From: Lysobacteraceae bacterium NML07-0707
Lineage (GTDB): Bacteria > Pseudomonadota > Gammaproteobacteria > Xanthomonadales > Xanthomonadaceae
Length of the DNA: 41,311 nt
Assembly: GCA_002798295.1 (NCBI GenBank)
Contig: NWQT01000002.1
Location: 1 to 41,311, forward strand
Direction: 5' to 3'
In this document: positions 8,036 through 15,054 of the stretch, piece after piece
Position numbering within the stretch: the stretch's first letter is position 1
Layout: every line of letters begins with the position of its first letter
The notes under the pieces: generated by a model
Told to the model about the DNA's origin: nothing
The model's input: only the letters and a program-made list of their open reading frames with translations
Database searches by the model: none
Made by a program: the position numbers and the translations under genes

Positions 8036-9430
8036 GGGAATCTCCTCTTTAATCAAACCTTTTCTGAAACGCCGCTGCAACACGGCTTTAATCATGGCCA
8101 CGCGCAGGCCGCCCACATCGCCGTCGGCGCGAATGCGGGCAATCAGTTGTGACAGCAAGCTCATGGGATAAGGCGTGCCGCCGATCACGGCGCGGGTCAG
8201 CTCGCCAGCCAACACGGGCGATATGTTTTCGCTTTTACCCAAAGGAGCCGTCTGAACCAGCAAACGCCAAATTGACGGTGGCGTTTTCCACGCACGCGGC
8301 TCAAGCGCCAAATCCTGCCAATGTTGCGCCAGATGTTCCGCCAGCTTGCCAAACGTGGTATCCAGCCAAAAGCGGATGGAAATCCGCGAAGCGTTCGGCG
8401 CCAAGCCCAAAATATAAAAGCGGGTGTCGGGCGATAATTCGGGCGCAGCTTCCTGTAAAGGGCGGCCTTTGGCCACTTGCGCCAAAATATTGAAGATTTT
8501 TTTGTTTTCCTGCTCGTCGTCAGGCGGGTCAGCCATATCAGCAAAACAGGCTTCGGCAGCGGCGGCCTGTTCGGGAGTATCGGCCTCCGCCCAAAAAACG
8601 GTGCTGGCATCGCCAATGGTGAGACAATGGCCGTTCTCGCGACGCAACAAGTAATTGAGTGCGGTGGTATAGGCAAAAGCAGACACTTCCGACACCGGCG
8701 CATTCGCGCCCTGCTCTTTGCCGAAAGAAGTGAACGATTCTTTATTGAACGAGATAATCGAGCCGCCCGAACTTTGCCCGCCGAACACGCCTTTAATCGC
8801 CGGATGCAGCCGCGCAATCGGCGCTGACTCGCCGCTAATCAAACACAAGCCCTGCTCCGCTTCATCGTTTTTCAGACGGCCTGCCCACAATGCCTGTGCC
8901 GCTTCGCGCTGATGGATATAGCCGCGCGTGCCGTCCAGCCTGAACACCACGTTGGCATCCAGCATTTCAGGCAGGCACGGCGGATGGGCAAACTGCTCGG
9001 GTTGCCAGCGTTCCAAAAAACGGCGCAAGGCCAGCAAACCGTCGTCTTGCGTGTCTTTCAGGGCTTGCAAATGCAGCTCGCGGAAAGCGGCAAAAGTTTT
9101 TTCAGACGGCCTAAAAGGCTGCTCTTTGGCCGTAGCTTTGTCTTTATTGGCTTCCACGCCCAGCGCATAGGCAGTTTTGTCCCACAAAAAATTGGGCTTC
9201 ACGCCTGACGTGCGCTTTTCAGGGCGCGGCACACTCATCAGGCGGGGCTGCGGTTTTTTCTCATCCGTCAGATGCGGCACCACATCCACCAACAGGCCAT
9301 CTGCATCCAACACCAGCACCCAGCCTATTTTTTCCTCACTAAAACCATACGGCGGCACTTTCGGATTGCCCGCCACATCGTTTTCAGTGGCCAAACGGCG
9401 GTAATAACGCGCAAGAGAGGTCAAAATCAT
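7643..9430 (-). CDS. cas8c: Cascade large subunit Cas8c (Csd1)
   Basis: Cas8c recognises the PAM and helps open target DNA. The 595-residue length is standard for Csd1. Recognisable stretches include the start [28 protein letters not shown] near the N-terminus, and [15 protein letters not shown]. The C-terminal helical part doubles as Cas11c from an internal start. Start ATG at 9430 overlaps the cas5 stop (ATGA) with a strong GGAGGTG site before it. Three AG-DUS-type sequences and one Eikenella-type near match are embedded in the coding sequence. Confidence 0.96.
   Translation of the reverse strand: MILTSLARYYRRLATENDVAGNPKVPPYGFSEEKIGWVLVLDADGLLVDVVPHLTDEKKPQPRLMSVPRPEKRTSGVKPNFLWDKTAYALGVEANKDKATAKEQPFRPSEKTFAAFRELHLQALKDTQDDGLLALRRFLERWQPEQFAHPPCLPEMLDANVVFRLDGTRGYIHQREAAQALWAGRLKNDEAEQGLCLISGESAPIARLHPAIKGVFGGQSSGGSIISFNKESFTSFGKEQGANAPVSEVSAFAYTTALNYLLRRENGHCLTIGDASTVFWAEADTPEQAAAAEACFADMADPPDDEQENKKIFNILAQVAKGRPLQEAAPELSPDTRFYILGLAPNASRISIRFWLDTTFGKLAEHLAQHWQDLALEPRAWKTPPSIWRLLVQTAPLGKSENISPVLAGELTRAVIGGTPYPMSLLSQLIARIRADGDVGGLRVAMIKAVLQRRFRKGLIKEEIPMSLDTESHNTAYLLGRLFAVLERIQNQALGDLNAGIADRYYGSASAVPFSVFPRLLSGAKHHLSRLRKDKAGMAVNLDKDLGGIIAGLPETFPRHLSMEEQGRFAIGYYHQKQSYFAKKDSAETQSHEGE
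8247..8256 (+). repeat. 10-mer DUS core in cas8c
   Basis: GCCGTCTGAA, the exact 10-base core of Neisseria uptake sequences; the two preceding bases (GA) do not match the AG extension. Confidence 0.75.
8871..8882 (-). repeat. DNA uptake sequence AG-DUS in cas8c
   Basis: TTCAGACGGCCT on plus, exact AG-DUS on minus. Confidence 0.85.
9101..9112 (-). repeat. DNA uptake sequence AG-DUS in cas8c
   Basis: TTCAGACGGCCT on plus, exact AG-DUS on minus, 230 bp from the previous copy. Confidence 0.85.
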
Positions 9431-10098
9431 TTTTTCACCTCCTCCGCAAAAAACGGCGGCACTTCAATCACCCCGTTTTTCATCTCCGCACGGAAGAAAT
9501 GCGGCAGATTGCTGCCGTCGAAATCAATATCGTGCAGCATCCAGCCCAAATCACGGTCGCGCTCGTTTTCAGGCAACTCCGACTCCGGCAGTGAATCCTC
9601 ATCCACCCACGCAAAATGCGCCGGAAACTCGCGCACGCCCATGCAAGGCTGCTGGAAACACTGCCCTTTTGTAGCACGGCGTTTGAACATTTCGATATGC
9701 TTGGCAATGGTTTCGCCCTCGCCCGCCCGTGCAGTCAACACCGCATGCGCTTCAATCACATAGGCCACATCTTTCAACACCGTCGCCGCGCGCTGCTGGC
9801 GGTCATCCTCAATCAGCGCATACAAATCTTCCACACGCTTGCGCCGCATCGCCCCGCTCACCTTGCTCGCCGAAATCTTGCTGCCCAGCTCATTGCGCCG
9901 CACCGACTCGAAACGAATCGGCTTCAACACATGAATGCGGTCAACCACCCAACGAATCGCCGGCTTCCAATGCACTGCGGCCAAAATCCCTCGCGCTGCT
10001 GAGGGCGTCATCACATCGTAAGAGACACGCTCTACCTTCATCTCAGGGCGGGTAAAGCAGGCGTAATCGCCCCAGATGTGCAATTTAATCCTATTCAT
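9427..10098 (-). CDS. cas5c: crRNA-processing endonuclease Cas5d
   Basis: Type I-C lacks Cas6; Cas5d cleaves each repeat to leave an 11-nt 5' handle and then stays in Cascade. From the ATG at 10098 the product is 223 residues, starting MNRIKLHIWGDYACFTRPEM, with YDVMTPSAARGILAAVHWKP near residues 27-46, a hallmark of the family. A KH pair at 133-134 lies in the region where Bacillus halodurans Cas5d has catalytic K116/H117; this equivalence is my inference. Two ATGs (10101, 10098) follow GGGAG at 10104-10108, and the second has the better spacing. A degenerate CRISPR repeat unit ends only a few bases upstream of this ribosome site. Confidence 0.95.
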   Translation of the reverse strand: MNRIKLHIWGDYACFTRPEMKVERVSYDVMTPSAARGILAAVHWKPAIRWVVDRIHVLKPIRFESVRRNELGSKISASKVSGAMRRKRVEDLYALIEDDRQQRAATVLKDVAYVIEAHAVLTARAGEGETIAKHIEMFKRRATKGQCFQQPCMGVREFPAHFAWVDEDSLPESELPENERDRDLGWMLHDIDFDGSNLPHFFRAEMKNGVIEVPPFFAEEVKK

Positions 10099-10110
10099 CA
10101 TATCTCCCTT

Positions 10111-10195
10111 GATTAACACTCACCCCTCAAAAGAGGGGTGCAACCATCTTCAATCTATCAATCATAGTTTCAACACACTCCCCTGCAAGGAGCAC
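10111..10195 (-). ncRNA. Degenerate mini-CRISPR (CreA/CreR-like guide RNA gene)
   Basis: Reading leftward: pseudo-repeat 1 (10195-10167) keeps the last 12 bases of the array repeat exactly (GTGTGTTGAAAC, covering the 11-nt crRNA handle) and a shortened CTCC/GGAG stem. A guide of about 25 nt follows from 10166 (TATGATTGATAG...). Pseudo-repeat 2 (10141-10111) has a perfect 8-bp stem CACCCCTC/GAGGGGTG with a TTTT loop and a tail AGTGTTAATC resembling the repeat tail. It lies just upstream of the cas5 ribosome site. Its guide matches a PAM-bearing site at 10401-10411. A possible -10 (TATATG, complement of 10213-10218) lies 17 nt ahead. Known CreA/CreR RNAs use Cascade without cleavage to repress a toxin or cas promoter; assignment here rests on architecture. 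Confidence 0.75.
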
Positions 10196-10362
10196 AGGCT
10201 AAAAGATTTGACCATATAGCCCAATCAAGAAAACCAACATAAAGATACAGACCCTAAAGCTCCTAAGGTTCACCCATAGCCAGAAACCACCATCCACCTT
10301 GCCGACACAAAGCAGCCACTTTGCCTTTTTGCGCACCTATCGCCCTACCATGAAATTTCCAT
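10196..10362 (-). other. Region between promoter and mini-CRISPR, candidate creT
   Basis: About 165 bp with no conventional gene. On the minus strand it holds three very short frames: ATG at 10362 with five codons (MEISW), coinciding with the predicted start of transcription; ATG at 10293 (MVVSGYG) preceded by AAGGTGG; and ATG at 10240 (MLVFLIGLYGQIF, hydrophobic), whose stop abuts pseudo-repeat 1. In CreTA modules a toxic RNA with a mini-ORF occupies exactly this position. Alternatively the segment is simply the 5' untranslated leader of the cas5-8c-7 message. I cannot tell which from sequence alone. Confidence 0.45.
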
Positions 10363-10368
10363 AGCATC

Positions 10369-10396
10369 ATTGTAGACAGCCCAGTCAAAAAATCAA
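10369..10396 (-). promoter_or_regulatory. Promoter reading toward mini-CRISPR and cas5
   Basis: On the minus strand TTGATT (complement of 10391-10396) is followed after 16 bases by TACAAT (complement of 10369-10374), a good sigma-70 promoter. Start of transcription would fall near 10362. An overlapping TTGACT (10383-10388) with a poorer -10 is a second option. The PAM of the guide target starts one base pair upstream of the -35 box. Confidence 0.65.
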
Positions 10397-10397
10397 C

Positions 10398-10411
10398 TTC
10401 TATGAATGATA
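10398..10411 (+). promoter_or_regulatory. Cascade target of the mini-CRISPR guide
   Basis: Plus strand reads TTC then TATGAATGATA. TTC is the I-C PAM. The next 11 bases equal the guide (TATGATTGATA) except at position 6, and the match ends at position 12; both are positions flipped out of the guide-target duplex in type I complexes. Complementarity then stops, as in CreA targets, where seed binding without full pairing represses without recruiting Cas3 cleavage. The site touches the -35 box of the promoter at 10369-10396. Confidence 0.7.
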
Positions 10412-10420
10412 CGGAAATTT

Positions 10421-12760
10421 TCAAAAAACCAATTCTTCTAACTTCAAAAATTCTGAATTCTTCCAGTTCAAACCCGCCACCTTGTCGTACAGACCATCTA
10501 GCCCAATCAGGCGATAGAACTGTGCGCCAAATCGCTTTTCATTGACAGGCTCAATGCAGCCATCTTTGAGAAGCGCCCGCATGGCGCGCTCGGGCACTTG
10601 CACGGTGTAGGGCTGGAGCTTGCGCAGCAGTCCGCCGATTTGGTCGGCATGGTGCAGGCTGTCGATCAGGTGTTCGGCTTCTTGGTCGAACGGAATAATC
10701 AACGGCTGCATATGGGTTTCGATCATGCGGAATTCGCGGGCGATGGTTTGGAAGGGGAAGTTGAGGCTGTTGCCTGCCTTCTTATGCATGTCGAGAATGC
10801 CTTTGCCATCCAGCGCTTTGCCTTTTTCTGCGTAAACATATTGGAAGTAGCGGCGGATGGCCTGTGGTGAGAGCAGATCCTCGGCATGGTGACGCACGAC
10901 TTCGCGCATGGCGGCGGAAAGAAGGCCGAGTTCGGCAGGGGCTTTCCACCGTGCTTCGGGGGCAAATACCCAGACAAAACTCTCTTCAGGCAGCCTCTTT
11001 CCTTCGCGGTTGCAGCGCCCGGCGGCTTGGGCAACGCTGTCCAATCCGGCTTCGGCGCGCATCACCAAGGGAAAGTCCACGTCGACACCGGCTTCAATTA
11101 AAGAAGTCGCAATCACACGGCAAGGTTGACCGTTTTTCAGACGGTCCCGGATGGTTTCCAATACTTGGCTGCGGTGTTTGGCGCACATCAGGGTAGTGAG
11201 GTGGAAAATGCCGTCAAGCTGTTTGCCGCTGTCGTAAAGGCTGCGGGCGTGGCGGCGATTGTTGACGATAATGAGAATTTGCTGGTATTGCCCAAGTTTT
11301 TCGTGCAGTTGGGCATCGGTTTGGGTGCCGATATGTTGCACGGTGGTGCGGCGCAGCGTATCGAACAGCTCGGCGGGATTGGGGGCGAGTTCGCGGGTGT
11401 TTTCCAGGCCGCGATAAAAGCCGTGTTCGGCCTGGATGGCAGGCTGGGTGGCGGTACACATCACTACCGAGCAATGGTAGTTGCGCGCCAGCTCTTTAAC
11501 GGCCTGCATGATGGGCAGCAACAGTTTGAGCGGCAGCATTTGTGCTTCGTCGAGAATAATCACACTGCCGGATATATTGTGCAGCTTGCGGCAGCGGGAA
11601 GAACGGTCGGCAAACAGCGACTCGAAGAACTGCACGGCGGTAGTCACGATAACGGGCATATCCCAGTTTTCGGAAGCCTGCCGCAGTTTGTCTTTGCTGT
11701 GCTGGTCTTTGAGTTTGCTGTCGTCAAACGTGCTGTGGTGCTCCAGCACGGCATCCTTGCCCAAATCGCCAAAAGCCTTGCGGAACTCGGCGGCGTTTTG
11801 CTCGATGATGCTGGTAAAGGGAATCACGTAAATCACGCGGCGCATGCCGTGGCGCTTGGCATGTTCGAGGGCAAAGGCCATCGAGGTGAAGGTTTTACCG
11901 CCGCCAGTGGGCACGGTCAGGGTGAACAACCCTTTCTCTTGCGCAGCCTGTGTTACGGCATGGTCGAGAATGTCACTGCGCAGGCGGTTTAGGGCGGCAT
12001 TGCGCTTATCTTCTTCGGTCTGCTGCGGCTTTTCGGCAATATGTCGCCTGAAGTCGCCGAGAAAGCGGTTAAAGCGTTGCTGTAGCTGCAATAAATCGGG
12101 ATGACCGCCGCGCTGCACGGTTTTGCCTTCCAGCCCCGCATAAAAAGCTTCGGTGTCGAGATAATCGGCATCGACCAGACAGGAGTACAACATGCGGGTG
12201 AAAAAAGCCACGCTGAAGGACTTGGCATATTTGTCTGCAGAATCGGCAACGCCAAACTTGACGCCCGGCATCGGCAATTTTTCAGGCAGCTGAATCTCTT
12301 GCCGCCACACCTCATCCAGCTTGGGAATATCGTGGATGCCTGTACCGAACGGCACGGCCAAGCGTTGGGTCAAGGTGCGGCGATTGTCGCCTTCGCCGTC
12401 TCCGTTGGCCAAGCCTGCGTGATGACCGGCGATGCAAAACGCCATCAATTTGCCCGGCAAGCCCCAGCGCTCAAAGGCGATTTTTGCGCCAGCCGTGGCA
12501 TGGTCCACCGATGGGCCGCCATGCAGGCGGCGGTTAAATTCCGGCGTGTATTTGCCCAAATCGTGCAGCTGACCGGTATAACGCGCCATTTCCTGCGCGC
12601 CAAAAAAAGCGGCAAACCCTGCAGCCATCTTGCCTACGTGCACAAGATGGCTTGACAAGGTTTGCCAGTGTGATTCGGGCAGGTTTTCTGCCGAATGCGC
12701 ATAATAGAGCGTCCCCAAGTGCTTCCCCTGCCTGATTATCCTTACATCTCTTTTATCCAA
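10421..12760 (-). CDS. cas3: CRISPR helicase-nuclease Cas3
   Basis: Cas3 degrades DNA marked by Cascade. With TTG at 12760 as start it has 779 residues. The N-terminal HD nuclease shows QLHDLGKYTPEF (H66, D67), VDHATAGAK (H87) and AGHHAG (113-114). The helicase has VPTGGGKTFTS (Walker A), VIILDEAQMLPL, MCTATQP and TSLIEAGVDVDFP ... AGRCNREG. No ATG precedes the conserved start YYAHSAENLPESHW. A TTG at 12718, six bases after GGGGAAG, would give LGTLYYAHS and is the better start. The open frame continues without ATG to about 12,815, so the 5' end may have been altered at the island junction. One exact Simonsiella-type uptake sequence lies inside. Confidence 0.95.
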   Translation of the reverse strand: MDKRDVRIIRQGKHLGTLYYAHSAENLPESHWQTLSSHLVHVGKMAAGFAAFFGAQEMARYTGQLHDLGKYTPEFNRRLHGGPSVDHATAGAKIAFERWGLPGKLMAFCIAGHHAGLANGDGEGDNRRTLTQRLAVPFGTGIHDIPKLDEVWRQEIQLPEKLPMPGVKFGVADSADKYAKSFSVAFFTRMLYSCLVDADYLDTEAFYAGLEGKTVQRGGHPDLLQLQQRFNRFLGDFRRHIAEKPQQTEEDKRNAALNRLRSDILDHAVTQAAQEKGLFTLTVPTGGGKTFTSMAFALEHAKRHGMRRVIYVIPFTSIIEQNAAEFRKAFGDLGKDAVLEHHSTFDDSKLKDQHSKDKLRQASENWDMPVIVTTAVQFFESLFADRSSRCRKLHNISGSVIILDEAQMLPLKLLLPIMQAVKELARNYHCSVVMCTATQPAIQAEHGFYRGLENTRELAPNPAELFDTLRRTTVQHIGTQTDAQLHEKLGQYQQILIIVNNRRHARSLYDSGKQLDGIFHLTTLMCAKHRSQVLETIRDRLKNGQPCRVIATSLIEAGVDVDFPLVMRAEAGLDSVAQAAGRCNREGKRLPEESFVWVFAPEARWKAPAELGLLSAAMREVVRHHAEDLLSPQAIRRYFQYVYAEKGKALDGKGILDMHKKAGNSLNFPFQTIAREFRMIETHMQPLIIPFDQEAEHLIDSLHHADQIGGLLRKLQPYTVQVPERAMRALLKDGCIEPVNEKRFGAQFYRLIGLDGLYDKVAGLNWKNSEFLKLEELVF
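10985..10996 (-). repeat. DNA uptake sequence, Simonsiella dialect, in cas3
   Basis: TTCAGGCAGCCT on plus, AGGCTGCCTGAA on minus, an exact AG-simDUS. A DUS core with one mismatch (ACCGTCTGAA, minus strand) lies nearby at 11137-11146. Confidence 0.65.
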
Positions 12761-12902
12761 TACTTCAGGCCAAATGCCAAGGGCAGATTCTACAAAATGA
12801 GACTTACGTTACTTTTTACGGGGAGGGGCGCAAAGAAAAGCCGACGACTGCATTTCTATGGCATAACAAGGCGCCAAGGTGGCCTATCGTCTGGCAGCTG
12901 TA

Positions 12903-13508
12903 TCATTTTGCACGCCAACGCGAGAGTGCCTGTGTGATTACCGTGCGTGCCTCGGCGGCGTCGCCCCAGCCATGCAGGCTGACCGGGTTGCCGGGTTCCG
13001 GCAGCTGTTTGTAATGGCGGAAGAATGCTTCGATCCGCTGCCGATCCATGTCGGCAAGATCATCCAGATCTCGAATATCACGGTAGCTGGCGTCGAGCCT
13101 GTCCACCGGCACACCGATGATTTTTTCATCCGCCTCGCCGCGATCGACCATCCGCAACACCGCAACCGGGCGGAAGCGGATCACCGCCCCCGGATGCAGC
13201 GGCGCGCGGGTCAGCACCAGGGCATCCAGCGGATCGCCATCACCGGCCAGGGTACGTGGCATCGAGCCGTAATTGGCCGGGTATGCCATCGGCATGCTGA
13301 TGAAGCGATCCACATGCAAAAGGCCATCTTCCTTGCCGATTTCATACTTGGTGAAACTGCCGGCAGGAATTTCCACCACAACACGCGCCTCTTGCGGAGC
13401 GTTTTCCGGCTGTGCGGCGCTGAACGGATGGATGGGCGCTGGTTGTCCGGCAAAGGCACGGCAAGTAGCCAGCATCATTAGCAATACAAACATTTTGTGC
13501 ATTGTCAT
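12903..13508 (-). CDS. Exported family I inorganic pyrophosphatase
   Basis: Hydrolyses pyrophosphate to phosphate. The signature GDGDPLDALVLT is intact, as are YPANYGSMPRTL and the YRDIRDLDDL stretch supplying metal-binding acids. Unusually for this normally cytosolic enzyme, the N-terminus MTMHKMFVLLMMLATCRAFAG is a signal peptide cleaved about residue 20, so it should act in the periplasm. Start ATG 13508 overlaps the stop of the upstream phosphatase (TAATG); ATG 13502 is an alternative with better spacing from GGGAG. Translational coupling to an exported phosphatase under Pho-box control suggests phosphate scavenging rather than housekeeping pyrophosphate removal. Confidence 0.9.
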   Translation of the reverse strand: MTMHKMFVLLMMLATCRAFAGQPAPIHPFSAAQPENAPQEARVVVEIPAGSFTKYEIGKEDGLLHVDRFISMPMAYPANYGSMPRTLAGDGDPLDALVLTRAPLHPGAVIRFRPVAVLRMVDRGEADEKIIGVPVDRLDASYRDIRDLDDLADMDRQRIEAFFRHYKQLPEPGNPVSLHGWGDAAEARTVITQALSRWRAK

Positions 13509-14881
13509 TACTCCCAGCAACGGTCTTTGCGCCCACCGCGGGTCGCTTCGCGGTGGCGGCAGTCACGCTCGGGGATGCGGCCTTCACTAATTTCCCTGAA
13601 AATCTTGCTGCCATCGGCCTGGCGGCGGATCTGGAAATCGTCATACAGCTTTCCGGTAACGGTACGCGCCTGATAGCGCAGCTGCCGATCGTCGATGCGG
13701 ATCACCTGGAACAGCTGGGTGTCCTCGGCCACCGGGCGCATGCTCCGGCGCGCCTGGTCGGAAAGCCGGTATTGCTTGGGTCCGGCCACCGAAACGATGT
13801 ACTGCGGCAGCGACTGGCCGGGGCGCTCGCCACTGCGGCGGCCATAGGTATGGTCATGGCCTTGCAGCACCAGATCGACCCGGTGCTTTTCGATCACCGG
13901 CAGCAGGGCGGCACGCAGCCGGTCACTACCGCCACGCCCGCGCGGCGAAAACATCGGCTGATGGATCATCACCATGTTCCACGGCTGGCGGCTGTCTGCC
14001 AACACCGTGTCCAGCCACTTCGCCTGCGCCTCCATGCTGCCCAGATCCAGCGCCGAAGTACCATCGAGCACCACTACCCGCACGCCTTGGGCGTCGAACC
14101 AGTAGGTGGTATCGCGGCTGCGCGGATGCGCCGCGCCGTTGTCCGGCAGGGCGAAACTGTACTGCCAATGGCCGCCAAGCACGCGACGTTCCTGCGCGCT
14201 GCCTTCGTTCTCCTCGCGATATTCATGGTTGCCGATCGCCGGCGCCAGCAGCATCACCGCCGGCAGGTCACCGGCGGCCTCGAACCATTCGCCCCATTCG
14301 GCATCTTCGACCGCCTCGCTGACCAGATCACCGGCATACAGCGCCAGGGTCGCATCACCGGCATGGCGCATCGCCTCGCGGGTCACCCGGCTGACATGGC
14401 TGAGATTCTTGTTCTGGGTGTCACCGAAATACAGCAGCGTCAGCGGCTTGCCGGCCTCGGCCAGGGTACGCAGCTGCCGCCAGCTGCTCCAGCCGCCATT
14501 GCCGGCAACCCGGAACATATACAAGGTATCCGGGCTCAGGCCATCGACATCGACACGATGGCTATGCGCCGTGTACTGCCCGCTCTCCAGCACCCGGGTA
14601 CGGGCGCGCAGCTGCCGCACTTCGCCGGTATCGGGCGAATCCACTGCCGGACGAATCTCCAGCAGCGGCTCGCGCACTGCGGCCTCGGTACGCCAGTTGA
14701 TGGCAAAGCTGCGCGCGGCGTCCTGACCCGGCGTTGCCACGATGCGATCGGGCATGGCCGAAGGCAGGTAGCGTTGGCTGTCCGCAGGCAGCGCCAGGTT
14801 CGGCTCATTGCCCTCGCCCGGCCGGGCAATTGATGGCAGCAGCAGGGCAAGCAATACGGGGACAAAAACAAAGCGGCGCAT
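13508..14881 (-). CDS. Exported purple-acid-type metallophosphoesterase
   Basis: 457 residues with a signal peptide (MRRFVFVPVLLALLLPSIAR), a fibronectin-like N-terminal domain (to about 165, containing VDVDGLSPDTLYMFRVAG) and a metallophosphoesterase core. The core has all the metal motifs in order: YFGDTQ, YAGDL, GNHE, MIHQP and GHDHTYGR. Family members remove phosphate from organic phosphates in the periplasm or outside. Start chosen at 14881, where the signal peptide begins and GAGG lies upstream; the longer open frame to 15025 overlaps the control region. First gene of an operon with the exported pyrophosphatase and divergent from a TonB-dependent receptor. Confidence 0.9.
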   Translation of the reverse strand: MRRFVFVPVLLALLLPSIARPGEGNEPNLALPADSQRYLPSAMPDRIVATPGQDAARSFAINWRTEAAVREPLLEIRPAVDSPDTGEVRQLRARTRVLESGQYTAHSHRVDVDGLSPDTLYMFRVAGNGGWSSWRQLRTLAEAGKPLTLLYFGDTQNKNLSHVSRVTREAMRHAGDATLALYAGDLVSEAVEDAEWGEWFEAAGDLPAVMLLAPAIGNHEYREENEGSAQERRVLGGHWQYSFALPDNGAAHPRSRDTTYWFDAQGVRVVVLDGTSALDLGSMEAQAKWLDTVLADSRQPWNMVMIHQPMFSPRGRGGSDRLRAALLPVIEKHRVDLVLQGHDHTYGRRSGERPGQSLPQYIVSVAGPKQYRLSDQARRSMRPVAEDTQLFQVIRIDDRQLRYQARTVTGKLYDDFQIRRQADGSKIFREISEGRIPERDCRHREATRGGRKDRCWE

Positions 14882-14926
14882 CGAAACCTCATGTATGGAA
14901 ACTGCGGCGCAAAGTAACCGGCCAAG

Positions 14927-14944
14927 ATGACAATTTGATGGCAA
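14927..14944 (-). promoter_or_regulatory. Pho-box-like site facing the phosphatase operon
   Basis: On the minus strand TTGCCAT-CAAA-TTGTCAT, two 7-base half-sites 4 bases apart, matches the PhoB box (CTGTCAT-N4-CTGTCAT) at 5/7 and 6/7. It lies about 45 bp upstream of the phosphatase start. Confidence 0.55.
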
Positions 14945-14950
14945 GAAGCG

Positions 14951-14968
14951 CTGACAAAAAACCGTCAT
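14951..14968 (+). promoter_or_regulatory. Pho-box-like site facing the TonB receptor
   Basis: CTGACAA-AAAA-CCGTCAT on the plus strand has the same 7-4-7 layout, matching PhoB half-sites at 5/7 and 6/7. It is six bases from the opposite-facing site, so one PhoB-bound region could drive both directions. Confidence 0.55.
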
Positions 14969-15054
14969 CTGTGCATCACCTTGCCGCAACAAAGCGCCGA
15001 CAGACTTCCGCTCCGCTTGGCCCACTGGCCTTTTCCACTGTTAACGGAGCCCAC

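Noticed and set aside
10121-10140. Hairpin CACCCCTC-AAAA-GAGGGGTG as a simple terminator
   Set aside because: No T run follows on either strand, it precedes the cas5 ribosome site, and its tail resembles the repeat; it fits better as pseudo-repeat 2.
12850-12870. Second possible guide target TTCTATGGCATAAC upstream of cas3
   Set aside because: Only four bases of the seed match after the TTC, as expected by chance.
3117-12902. Correia-type (NEMIS) Neisseria repeats that would further support the source
   Set aside because: I looked for the characteristic ends and found none; the origin argument rests on uptake sequences only.
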